In this document: positions 54,992 through 64,000 of the stretch, piece by piece
How the letters are laid out: each line of letters starts with the position of its first letter
Position numbering within the stretch: position 1 is the stretch's first letter
From: Catenaria anguillulae PL171
Taxonomy: Eukaryota; Blastocladiomycota; Blastocladiomycetes; Blastocladiales; Catenariaceae
Length of the DNA: 64,000 nucleotides
Reading direction: 5' to 3'
NCBI GenBank assembly: GCA_002102555.1
Contig: MCFL01000019.1
Location: forward strand, 62,001-126,000
Notes under the pieces: model-generated
Seen by the model: only the letters and a program-made list of their open reading frames with translations
Databases searched by the model: none
What the model was told of the DNA's origin: nothing
Translations under genes and position numbers: made by a program

Positions 54992-56790
54992 CGATGATTG
55001 GAGACTAGTTTACCATGTTGATTTGATCCAAGACAATCGTAGATGCTGTGTAGAGATATGTGCCCGATTGTACTTGCTCCCTGTTTTCTCTGTCGTCCAT
55101 TTGCTCATCACCGAAGGCCACGTGGCGGGTCGATTTCTTCGCCAATAAATCAAGATTGCCAGACTGCGGTCCGGTACATGTCAATGCTGGGTTATTAGGC
55201 AACGAGGAGAACAACCTGACCACCTCGAGCTCAGATCTTGGGTCAGTGGTTGCAGGTATGCATCTCTCGCAGATGGCACGCGCAGCAAACACTTGGTCGT
55301 CATGCAAAGATCGAACCATCAAATGCCGGGGAGCGATTGTGCCTCATTTTGACGGATGCGTCACTTAAACAAGGTCTGCCTTCTCGCATTGTCATTCGGT
55401 GAGTATCGGTAAAGCATGCAGTGTACCCCGATCACTCGGCATGGTGGATGACGGTCACGCACAGCTTTGCTGCATTTCGCGCCAAATGCGCCAAATGAGA
55501 GCCTCCCGCCGGCCACTGACCACAAGCAAACCATCGAGAAATGGGCACTCTTGTCTGCCCCCCTGCCTCAAGTTACTTCTGACACTGGGCAAACTCTTGG
55601 CTACACAAATGCATTGCCATGTTCATGTCGGTTGATGATCGATGCCGCCTTGCGCATTACACTTACGCTTCTTTCCCTGCAAAGCGCATTTACACAAGCA
55701 AACTTTTGATCTTGCCCCCTCACGATTTCGGATTTCGCATGCATTTACATCATGCCCAACCAACAGAACGGCAGATCATTCTGCCGCATGATGCCTGCCC
55801 CATCTCCGCCTCGATGGGCTGGGATCCATGTATCGGGATGCAACATCGACAACTCAGATGCGAATAGGACGAGCGCATGTTATCGCTGCTGACAGTCACT
55901 TTCGGCTAAGCAACTCCTTTGAGCTGGAGTTTTCCTTGCCAGGCTCTCGCGGCGATAGCAGCGATATCGAGGGAGCACGGGGAGCAAGCACAGCACGAGT
56001 GTTCCTGCGCCGGCAGTCGGTTTCGTTGGTGGATAGGACAGTTGCTCTCTGCCGTTCAGCTTTCAAGTATTTACACTCGAACATTCGTTTCCGCCGTCCC
56101 GACCTGCGACCCACGCTTGTTTCCTCCGCGTTTGCGTAGTTTTTGCCGTCCAGCTCGCCGAGATCTTTTCCATACCCACCCCCCGCCCGCCCGCATCGCC
56201 GTCACCTTGTCGCCGGCATCCTTCAAAAGCGCCAACGGGCCAACAGACTTGATAAACCGACCAAAGTAGGTAAACGAGTGCCGCGTCACCGATTTCCAAG
56301 AGCTTGCAAGCGACGATAGGCTCGAATCCGGTTAGGTAAGTAACAGGCAAACATACGTATGTCAACCAACACTTGTGTATAGGCTGTTCCTGTCATCTCT
56401 ACCTCCCTTTCGTGATTGCTGCATTGAGCTGCAGGAGGGACACCCCTGCTGCAGGCCTTCACCATGCATTCGTGCTTGTCACTATTGCATGCGATCGTTT
56501 CCCCTTTTCTGCAAGCCGGTGGTTACGCCACACAAAACAGGGGCGCTCTTCTTCCAACGTATAACATACATGTCCATCAGGGCGGCCCATTGGTCACGGC
56601 CACATGAATCTTGTGGTTGGGTCGCATACATGGTCCGCCACAACCCGTGGTGTTTTCCTCCTCCTTTTCACTCGGCCCTGCCAATTCTTTTTTCACACAG
56701 TGCCGACTTTCCGCTCCTCTGTTGACCCTTTGCCATGCCGATCATCGTTAACTTACAGCTTGGGGTAGAAAGCAATCCCTTGGCCTCGAC
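54992..56790. other. 1.8 kb intergenic region
   Basis: Frames of up to 116 codons occur in all registers and overlap; none has a domain or codon pattern like the neighbours. No RNA gene or repeat recognised. Confidence 0.5.
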
Positions 56791-57651
56791 ATGCAACCTT
56801 CGAGCACACGTCACAGTTCACCCAAGGAGCAGTCTGGATCACTCCAGATGTCGCCCAGGTCACTTTCCTCAAGCTCACGCTCGGTCATGTACCAACAACG
56901 GATCGAGTCGGCCATTCCCGAGTGCATCTTGCAGCGCCAAGCCCCCGAGTGGGTGCAAACGGGGCAGCTGCCCTCACTCTCCGCTGCATTGGCACAGTCT
57001 GGCAATCTCTTGCTCACTTCAAGTGAATCATTCACTGCCGTTTCCAGTATACTGCAATGTCAAGACTCGTCGTCGGCGGTTGCGGATTCATCAAGCCAGT
57101 CATCGTGGTGGGCACTCGTCATTGCCAGCCGTCGTGCTCTCGAGGACTTGCAATCCCCCAGGCAAGAACCCCACCAGGGCCATCTCGAGATCAAGGAGGT
57201 CGAAAGTGAAGACCAAGACGACTTCCCGATGGCTTTGGCGGCTGCTCCCCTCATTGTCTGTGGCACCCACCGCCGACGCCCTGCTCCATCTTTGTCATTC
57301 CCGGGACCATACCCTTACCAACTTACCACCCCTCCTCCGCAAGATTATCCGTCCATTCCGGCTGATTCCCAGTCGACACCGCCACAAGCGTCGAATCCAT
57401 ATCGACGCAAGCGCAGTATGTCTCACACGGCCATGCACGTGCACCAGTCGCGTCCGTCCACATTTGCGTTCGCTCCATTCGGCACAAGAGCTTGTATCCA
57501 CATTGACTTTATCGAGGAAGGCCAAGAGCAATGTGCCCACGCTTACTCTGACGGCCTTTACCCGCAGTCGAGACTGTCTGCCAAGTGTGGTCGATCGGCC
57601 CCGAGGCTGTCAAAGGCGCAACGGTCCTCCAAGAACCTTGTCCACTCGTAA
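56791..57651 (+). CDS. Hypothetical Ser-rich protein
   Basis: Open frame of 286 residues from an ATG at 56791 (MQPSSTRHSSPKEQSGSL). Very Ser/Pro/Gln-rich and probably disordered at both ends, with one more ordered patch (PECILQRQAPEWVQTGQLPS, then ASRRALEDLQSPRQ) and an acidic EVESEDQDD cluster. No membrane segment or signal peptide. No family recognised. An overlapping 326-codon frame (56735-57715) makes this call uncertain. The composition of this frame looks more protein-like. It could be a small regulatory protein or a chance frame. Confidence 0.4.
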   Translation: MQPSSTRHSSPKEQSGSLQMSPRSLSSSSRSVMYQQRIESAIPECILQRQAPEWVQTGQLPSLSAALAQSGNLLLTSSESFTAVSSILQCQDSSSAVADSSSQSSWWALVIASRRALEDLQSPRQEPHQGHLEIKEVESEDQDDFPMALAAAPLIVCGTHRRRPAPSLSFPGPYPYQLTTPPPQDYPSIPADSQSTPPQASNPYRRKRSMSHTAMHVHQSRPSTFAFAPFGTRACIHIDFIEEGQEQCAHAYSDGLYPQSRLSAKCGRSAPRLSKAQRSSKNLVHS

Positions 57652-58387
57652 ATCGTCATCGAGATTTGCTCCATTTCATCATCATATTGCCCGCTACTTT
57701 CTCCAATCAGTCTAATATGTTCTTATGCCATTTATCTGTCACCTGTCTGTAATCCCGCCTCCTTTTCCTCCTACGTACTTCTCATCATCTCCTCTACGCG
57801 ACTTGTAGTTGCGAGTTTCCGCCGCCTTCATCAGGGGTACTAAATTGTCTGCCCTCATTTTGGTTTTCACTCGATTCATTTGTTGCCTCATTTCCCCTCA
57901 AACAACCATTTTGTCATACCTATGCCGCGCAGAGTCGTGAGCGACCGCTTTCACACTGTGTTTGTCTGCTCTGATTCGCTGGCATGCGATGATATTAATA
58001 ACCACATACTTTCTCGCTTCCTCGCTTTTGCCCCATCTTTCGTGCATCTGATTTTTGTTGCTGTACATGTCCGTTTGAATAGTCGTTAGCATTACCCACA
58101 ATACGAGTCTCACGTTTGCCGAGTTTTTCGTCTACTTGACTTTTCTGTTGCGAGCAGTAACTCGGTGGCGACGAAACAGCGATTGAGTGGGATCAAGCGC
58201 AAAACAGCGCGGAATGCTCTCTAGTAAACAATACTTTGTAATTCAGAATCAAGGTATGACAGAGTCTCCACAAGGGCAGTGAACGTGACTAAGAAACGAC
58301 GCCATCGCAAAATGGATTATGTACACGACAAACAAACGAAAAGCAGTCGTGGACACCCTCTTGAACTTGCCAGTGCCTTGCTCGCAT
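57652..58387. other. Intergenic region
   Basis: 736 bases, T- and C-rich in the first part, with no supported gene; separates the convergent hypothetical and PP2C genes. Confidence 0.5.
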
Positions 58388-59779
58388 TCACGAAATCGTC
58401 AATGCAGCCGCCTTTCCCGCGGTATCGCCAACCTCATCCGCATCCGCATCCGCTCCTGCCCCCGCCGCCGTCCCACCCGCGACGTCCTCCCCCACTTGCC
58501 CACCGCCACTTGTTACAATCACACACACGACACTCACATTGTCATCAATCTGCAGCTTCTCCAACCCGCCCAGTGCCGCCTTGATCACCTTCTTTGCCGC
58601 GACCTCTGCCACACGTGCGCCCAGCTTGGTTCCGTTGGCGCGTGCGCGGAGAATGGTCTTGTGCACGACCTGGATGGCGTCGGCGGGACCGGGCAGGCCG
58701 TCCCAGACGCCGTCCGACGCGAGCAGTAAGATGATGCTTGATGGCGAGGTGGAAAACAGGTCGGCCAGTGGGACGGTTGTCACTTCGGGCGTGGACAAGA
58801 CGCCCAGGGCTGTTGAGGCCGTGTCGCCGATTGCACGCGTCACTACGAGGCCCGGGTATGGGTTGTCGCCTTTGAAGATGCGGAGCGGGCCAGAGTCGGC
58901 TGCGAAATGCATGTTTAATCAAGGAAGGGACGGGAAGGGGAGCAGGGTGAGCACAAGAAAAGCGTGAACAGCCCGAAACAGGAACGAGCATATGTGCGTA
59001 CAACTGGCCGACCTCTCACCGCCAACAGGAACCGCTGACCGCTCGACCCTGGCCCCCTTCTTGACAACCCTCTCCAACTCGGTTGCGTTGGCACACGTAT
59101 GATCTGTTGTCATATTCCGCACCTGCACACCCTTTCCCTCCGCATTCACGATACCCACCACGGCGCGCGAATCGCCCACATTTGCCACATACAAGTGGGT
59201 CGGGCTCACCACCGCCACAACCAGCGTTGTCCCGCTCAAGTACGCGTTCACCCTTGCGTCTGTGGCCAGATCGGAATGCAAGCTCTCATAGCACGCCTCA
59301 AGCACGCGCTGAATGGCGACATGCGGCGCATCTGGCGCGTGCCGAAAGGCGGCCACAAAGTGCGCAACGGCTTCGCGCGCAAGGTTGGTGCGCACGGCAC
59401 GTGCGACCTTGCCGCCGTCCGACCCGTGGCCGTCCATGACGGCAAGCAGCGTGAGTGGTGATGGGATCGAGGGCTGCAGCGACGGGTGCGCCGTGGAAAA
59501 GTCGAGTGGCGCCAGGATCAGCGTTTCGTCTTGTTGCTCGGGGCGGTTGCCTTGCGCGCGGTGCGTGGCTAGGTGGATGGTGTAGTTTGAGCCGAGCGCG
59601 AGTGAGGAGGCACAGGTGGATGTGGATGAGGGTGTGGCGGGGGTTGCTGAAGGGGTTGATGCGGATGACATGGACGAGGATGGGGATTGTGGAGAGTGGA
59701 TGGCGAGCGGTGGTGGTGATGATGCTGGCGGCGGCGCGGTTCCTCGCGCTGCAGCCGCTGCGTTGCTGCTTGCGTCCAT
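58388..59779 (-). CDS. PP2C-family protein phosphatase (PPM type)
   Basis: Two exons (59020-59779, 58388-58899) sum to 1272 nt, or 423 residues; the 120-nt intron is GTGAGA...GCAG, phase 1. An Ala/Pro/Ser-rich leader (1-60) precedes the catalytic domain. Metal-binding and core motifs appear in order: NRPEQQDETLIL (early acidic site), AVMDGHGSDGGK at about 114 (DGHG motif), VANVGDSRAVV, VVTRAIGD, LLASDGVWDGL and DDNVSVVCVIV (final DN). PPM phosphatases use two Mn2+ or Mg2+ ions to dephosphorylate Ser/Thr residues, usually in signalling. The classical RPxMED entry motif is altered to RPEQQDE, so it is not a standard Ptc1-3 orthologue. Tandem with AK6/Fap7 on the same strand. Confidence 0.88.
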
Positions 59780-60288
59780 GATTCTCTTGCTGAGTGAGTG
59801 TGTATTTGAGCGGCGTGGGAACCAATGCAGACCAGAGATGTTGGTGCAATGGATGATATATAATGGGTGCAGACTCGTGCAACTGGTCGGATCGTGTCTG
59901 AGCTTGAGCTGGCTTGGCAGGTGAAGGAGTGATCGTGTCGGCGGCAATCTGCGAATCGATGGCAACGCCTGAGGATGGGAATTGCAGTGGAAGCGGCGGG
60001 ACTTTGTGATTGCACAGAGTATCTGGCGACAGTCGCTTGATGCGCTCATGCATTGAATGGCAATTTCTCAAGATTAATTGATGAGCTTCGTGCTCGCAAG
60101 TCTCGAGTCTGTCGACTGGTGGCGTTTCTTCACAGAAAAGTGTTCGCACCTTCAGCTGCCAGACTTGGATCCAGTTCCATCCCTTGAAACCCGCGGCTGT
60201 TTCACTTGGCCACGGGGTGAGCAGAGCAAGCAGGAGCCAATCAGGTGACTGTGTATGAATTGTACATGTATCGGTACGACACCATCCT
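59780..60288. other. Region between AK6 and PP2C genes
   Basis: 509 bases, presumed promoter and 5' UTR of the PP2C gene and 3' UTR of AK6. No gene seen. Confidence 0.5.
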
Positions 60289-60975
60289 CTACTCGTCATC
60301 GCTGTCCGCGTCAGCAACCGGCGCGTCCGATCCTTGACCCAATTGCATTCGTGCCTTGACCCACTCCTCTGCCCACTCGCGTACTTGCTCCACGTTGGCC
60401 TCCATGTCCTCGACCGTATTGGACGACAGCTCCACAATGATATCCTCCCGGTACGAGTTGCGCGCATCCTCGAGAATCACTTGCATGATTTCGGCCGTCA
60501 CGTTTTCCTCAATCTTTTTGCTGCTGTACTGCCTGCGTATATGCGGAAAGTCAAGGCCCGGTCAGTCGGCTCTCCAAAGCAAATGCCATGTGCCAACAGC
60601 CAATAAACGCGGCACGTACCGTGCCTCCAATCGCGGGAACAGAACCCCATTCTCGGTCCGCAACACCACCACCAAATCAAACCACCGCTCGGGAAAGAAA
60701 TCCACGGTATGGAAATCCACCACGTTGCCTCCCCTGTTCATGATATCCTCCAGCTCGTCGCACACCTTGTCCTCGTCCACAATGTAGCACTGGAACTCAT
60801 CATCCCACCCTTCGTGCAGCGACTTTTCCTTGACAAGGTCGCCCACGTTAATGTGTTGCAACGACGTGGCCGCTGAGAGCAGCTCCGACATGGTCGTTTT
60901 GCCCGTCCCGGGGGTACCCGTGATGAGAATGTTGGGGAGGCGGCGTGTGGGCAGTTGAGTGTTGGTCATGGTCAT
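60289..60975 (-). CDS. FAP7: Adenylate kinase isoenzyme 6 / Fap7
   Basis: Two exons (60620-60975, 60289-60532) sum to 600 nt, or 199 residues; the 87-nt intron is GTACGT...GCAG. The protein starts MTMTNTQLP (an ATG at 60969 is a close alternative). It carries the P-loop NILITGTPGTGKTT, the AK6-specific INVGDLVKEKSLHEGWDDEF and VDEDKVCDELEDI, then HTVDFFPERWFDLVVVLRT. Across the intron the strand continues LEARQYSSKKIEENVTAEIM. A Glu/Asp-rich tail follows (ADADSDDE). In yeast, Fap7 is an essential nucleoside kinase that binds Rps14 and is needed for 18S rRNA cleavage in late 40S maturation, so it works in the same pathway as UTP7 in this window. Length fits the family (about 170-200). Confidence 0.95.
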
Positions 60976-61884
60976 TTGTTTTAGGAGGCGGTATTGGCGT
61001 CGGTCGATTCGTATGATTTGAATCCGAATTCACTGTTCCATCGATTTCATGGGACACTATTATTGAGCATGTGAACGTTGTAGAACCATACCATGCACAA
61101 GGGTGAATCGCGCCTGCTTGAGCTGAGCTTGGAGTCAACTGCTGTTGCGGTCATCCGCCATCACATGACACGTTGACGCGTGCCGGTCTTCTGCAGGCGT
61201 TCTCGAGTGTGCGACGCCAAACCATAAAACGGTCCGAGAGAGACACAAGCTGTTGGTGGTGGTCGGTCTGAGGAATGTTGCGAAAGCACGAACGTCGTCA
61301 ATAGACTGTTCGGTGCACCTCTTTTCTCGCGATCGCCGAAAACGCCCGAGCTGCGTGACCATCCAATTTCCGAAAATGTCGGAATTCAGTGGTCGCATGA
61401 CATGGCCCCACTGGCCCCAGGATCAGAAATTATAGCCGGTCAGCGACAGCGCCACTGCCACTCGATCGGCCAGCAGTCATGAAGAAGCGCGTGTGAATTC
61501 ACCAAGTCTCACCATCCGAAGTGAAAGCGATGGATCTGGATCTTTCATGGCCACAGGAGCGCCAAGCAGAGCACCTCGTCTGTGGCCTGCATGACAGCTC
61601 GAAGGAAGGGCTCGACAGCGCCACGAGCTTCTCGCTGCACGACTGAGTGCTGCCCAGAGTGCTGCCTGCAGGACTGCTACTCGAGCTGATGTCATGGCTG
61701 TTTGCTCACATGTCTCACAGCAAGCCTTGTTTGCATTACACCGACGCGTTGCGCCCACTCCACCTTAGCTCCACTCGCCACCTTGATCAGCCGCCACCGC
61801 ACGTGTCATGATCATTCCAGTGCTTTTCCTGCCGATTCGCGAATCGATCAGGTTCCGTGAGAGACTGGGGCCGGTCCGGTGTTG

Positions 61885-61929
<45 letters not shown>

Positions 61930-63098
61930 GCGTCTGCGCTGCATTCCCCGAGCAACATTATCGGACCCGTTAGCTGGTCCTTTCATTCGATTGTGGCACA
62001 CGCACCACAACTAAGCTTGTTGGCGATCACACACAGCCGACTTTGAACGGTATGCTTGACCTTGTCAGATTCACCTGCTCACTTCCCTCAACGCTCGACT
62101 GTTTCTTGGACTCCCTCTTGGCCAATATGCCAGCGGTCGAGGTGTGAAATTCTTTCTTTTCCACATGTATGCGGAGTTGCGACATGCACCCGGTCGAAAT
62201 TTTCGGCGGCATTGTTCCTCGTTTCGCTTGCGTTCATGCGTTTCAGGTTGTGCATTCATTTCACTGTTTGGGCGCGAAAATCGAAAATTCATCGCACTGC
62301 TCCAGCTCGGGTGTTGGTATTTTCATCGCACGAGACGGGTCCACTTGCGCCTCGGCGCCACCTCATTTGCATCAACCTTGTCCAAAATGTCACAGTTCTT
62401 TGTTTTTACCGCTGGCTCCTCTCGGTCGGCCGCCGCGGCAAACCTATGCGCCTCTCGGCGCTCGCTTCACCAGCTGTCCCGTGTCTCGAACCCCCCGTGA
62501 GTGGAACACAAAACAAAAGGACAAGCAACGCCGAACGCCCACGTCGGTTGATCGTTCTTTGGTTTGCTTGACTGCCTGCATCGCCATCGTGGTGGACCCG
62601 GCCGAGCCGCCGTTGACTCGCTTCATCTACACCCTCATGCCCTTGGTGCTCGTCGCCCTCACTTTTTCTTTCTGCCCTTTCTCTCGCTCTCTGCTGTGTG
62701 GGCACATCCATTACTTTTTCAGTTCGTCAATCTAACCCATTGTCGACGTTTTTTTTGTGGTTGCCACTTTCAGCTTGGCTCCATTACCTCCACGTCTTCG
62801 ACATTTGCTCCGGTCTCTCCATCGCTCCCTCGAGTACCCGTCGCCGCCGACCATTGTCCGCCGAAACCTGCCAGCTCTGCTCCCGTCGCCTGGCCGGTTG
62901 ATCCTTTCATAGACTTGTTTTGCGTTGATATAGACCGTTGATAGACTAGAGGTCCGTTTGATTTCCTACGCCTGTGGGCCGACCTTGTCCGTTGCCGGCG
63001 GGCCTTGTCCCAATACTGATACCTGACCCTGCCCTTGTGTTTTGTCCTTTCATTCAACGATAGACCTTTCCCCTCCCTCTCCACCTTCCTTCCCAATC
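60976..63098. other. 2.1 kb intergenic region with long leader of the last gene
   Basis: Holds the AK6 promoter on the left, a (CT)19 microsatellite at 61891-61928 and a pyrimidine-rich stretch (about 62600-63090) just before the last gene. Frames up to 188 codons are shadow-like and lack domains. Confidence 0.5.
61891..61928 (+). repeat. (CT)19 microsatellite
   Basis: Perfect dinucleotide repeat, 38 nt. Polypyrimidine; no function inferred. Confidence 0.9.
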
Positions 63099-64000
63099 AT
63101 GTCCTCTCGAGACGCCCACGTGACCCCCGCTGGGTCCGCGGCGCCGACTGGTCCGACCTCGGAGGTCAACGACCTGTACGTCCGCGACCCAACCTACTCT
63201 GAGCAGCCCGATCCCCGGGACTTGGACGACCGCGACGACATTGTGCGGTCCGGCGCCAAGGTTGGCGAGGCCGCCGCTGCGACACCAACCGGATGGCGGG
63301 CGCTTGTACGCACTCGCCGCCGCAAGGTGATTGCGTGCTGCTTGTTGCTTGTGGTGTTGTTGGTCATTTTGATTCCGATCGCCTACTTTGCCATGTGCGT
63401 TTTTCTTCCTCACATCCTTGATTGATGGTTCTTTTCGGACGTTTGTGTCGCGGTTAGTGTCTTGCGTTGCTGACGCGGTCCAACCTGCCCACACCCTAGT
63501 GTGCCCATGATCATTCGCAAGAAGTTCTCTGGCTCGCAGCTGTACCTGTACCCCGACCAAGTCGATGTCAACATGTTTGCGTCCAAGGATCCCGCGCTCA
63601 ACATCAAGATGGATAGCGAGCTCTTTGTTTACGGTATGTCTCTTTTCCGCATGTTTTCGTTGTTCGCACGTTCCACCATCGTGCACACGCATGTCTCGCA
63701 GAACTGCACTGACCATCCACCATCGCCGTCTCCCTTTCTTACAGGCACCGACATGGAAACCGTTTTCGCCCCCGAGTACTGGAAGATCACCACTGGCGAC
63801 GGCACCCTCATTGCCGAGCTCCCCATGCCCGAAAAGATCACGCACACGGACAAGCGGTACAAGATGAAGATGGATTCCGACCTCAAGATTGTTGACCCGG
63901 CAAAGATTGGTGAGCTCCTTGCCCAGCTCTCGTCGCCCCAGGGCATCTCGGACGCTCTCGGTGAGATCAAGATCAACACGGTGATCAATGCCAAGATCTT
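63099..64000 (+). CDS. Single-pass membrane protein, DUF3712/LEA-like, 3' truncated by the window
   Basis: Exons 63099-63394 and 63500-63633 and an exon from 63745 to the window end, joined by GTGCGT...CTAG and GTATGT...ACAG introns (105 and 111 nt). The protein starts MSSRDAHVTPAG. Residues 1-75 are cytoplasmic-type (acidic, then RRRK), followed by a hydrophobic anchor at about 77-100 (CCLLLVVLLVILIPIAYFA). The outer part begins with VPMIIRKKFSGSQLYLYPDQ and reads as beta strands, as in fungal DUF3712 or LEA14-like proteins found at membranes and walls. The orientation (N-terminus inside) is inferred from the basic cluster before the anchor. The family name is a moderate guess. The end of the gene lies beyond 64000. 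Confidence 0.65.

Noticed and set aside
54992-56790. A gene between the 1345-residue orphan and the Ser-rich ORF
   Set aside because: No frame over 116 codons, no domain and no plausible splice chain.
61891-61928. (CT)19 as a GAGA-type regulatory element
   Set aside because: It is a plain microsatellite more than 1 kb from the next start codon; nothing in the sequence supports a regulatory role.
1-64000. CRISPR arrays, rRNA genes or bacterial operons
   Set aside because: None seen; spliceosomal introns and gene content are eukaryotic throughout.

Overview
This window looks like nuclear DNA from a fungus, most likely an early-diverging (zoosporic) lineage such as Chytridiomycota or Blastocladiomycota. 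The evidence is many short spliceosomal introns (56-205 nt, mostly 65-110) with GTACGT, GTATGC, GTATGG or GTGAGN donors, a Yap/Pap1-type bZIP factor, a Bud6/AIP3 polarity protein, a Shp1-type Cdc48 adaptor and an FCHO/Syp1-type muniscin. The phylum is an inference; the fungal assignment is firmer.

Left end (about 1-7900): a transposon graveyard. In order it holds a minus-strand Ty1/copia fragment running off the window edge, the 3' end of a plus-strand LINE with a 22-nt poly(A) tail, a broken plus-strand Mutator-like (MULE) transposase with a SWIM finger, and a broken minus-strand Ty3/gypsy fragment. After these come 1.7 kb of unassigned DNA with a 29-nt poly(T) that probably marks the tail of another minus-strand retroposon.

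From 7.9 kb on, the window is gene-dense. 7.9-19.2 kb: bZIP factor (-), UTP7/WDR46 small-subunit processome WD40 protein (+), BUD6/AIP3 (+), a mitochondrial PPR-like helical-repeat protein (+) and a Shp1/p47 UBX protein (-). 20.6-33.5 kb: C2H2 zinc-finger factor (-), a PX-PB1 scaffold resembling Bem1/Scd2 without SH3 domains (-), a divergently paired F-BAR muniscin (+), a CaMK-family kinase (-) and a mitochondrial DEAD-box helicase of the Mss116 type (+). 33.5-42.4 kb: a decayed unrecognised gene, an orphan membrane/coiled-coil gene (-) and a broken, rearranged partial duplicate of that gene about 2.9 kb away. 42.5-64 kb: exportin-T (+), RPAP1 (-), a 1345-residue six-exon orphan with a possible PH-like segment (+), a 286-residue hypothetical protein (+), a PP2C phosphatase (-), the AK6/Fap7 adenylate kinase (-) and the first exons of a single-pass membrane protein (+).

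The genes do not form an operon-like pathway. Several housekeeping genes touch RNA metabolism (UTP7, AK6/Fap7, exportin-T, RPAP1, DEAD-box), and four touch polarity, endocytosis or calcium signalling (BUD6, PX-PB1, muniscin, CaMK). For nine of the ten spliced genes the proposed exons sum to a multiple of three, which supports the models; the tenth runs off the window edge. The strongest novelty candidates are the orphan membrane/coiled-coil family with its partial duplicate, the 1345-residue orphan, and the repeated (S/T)L(D/E)R motif in the zinc-finger protein.
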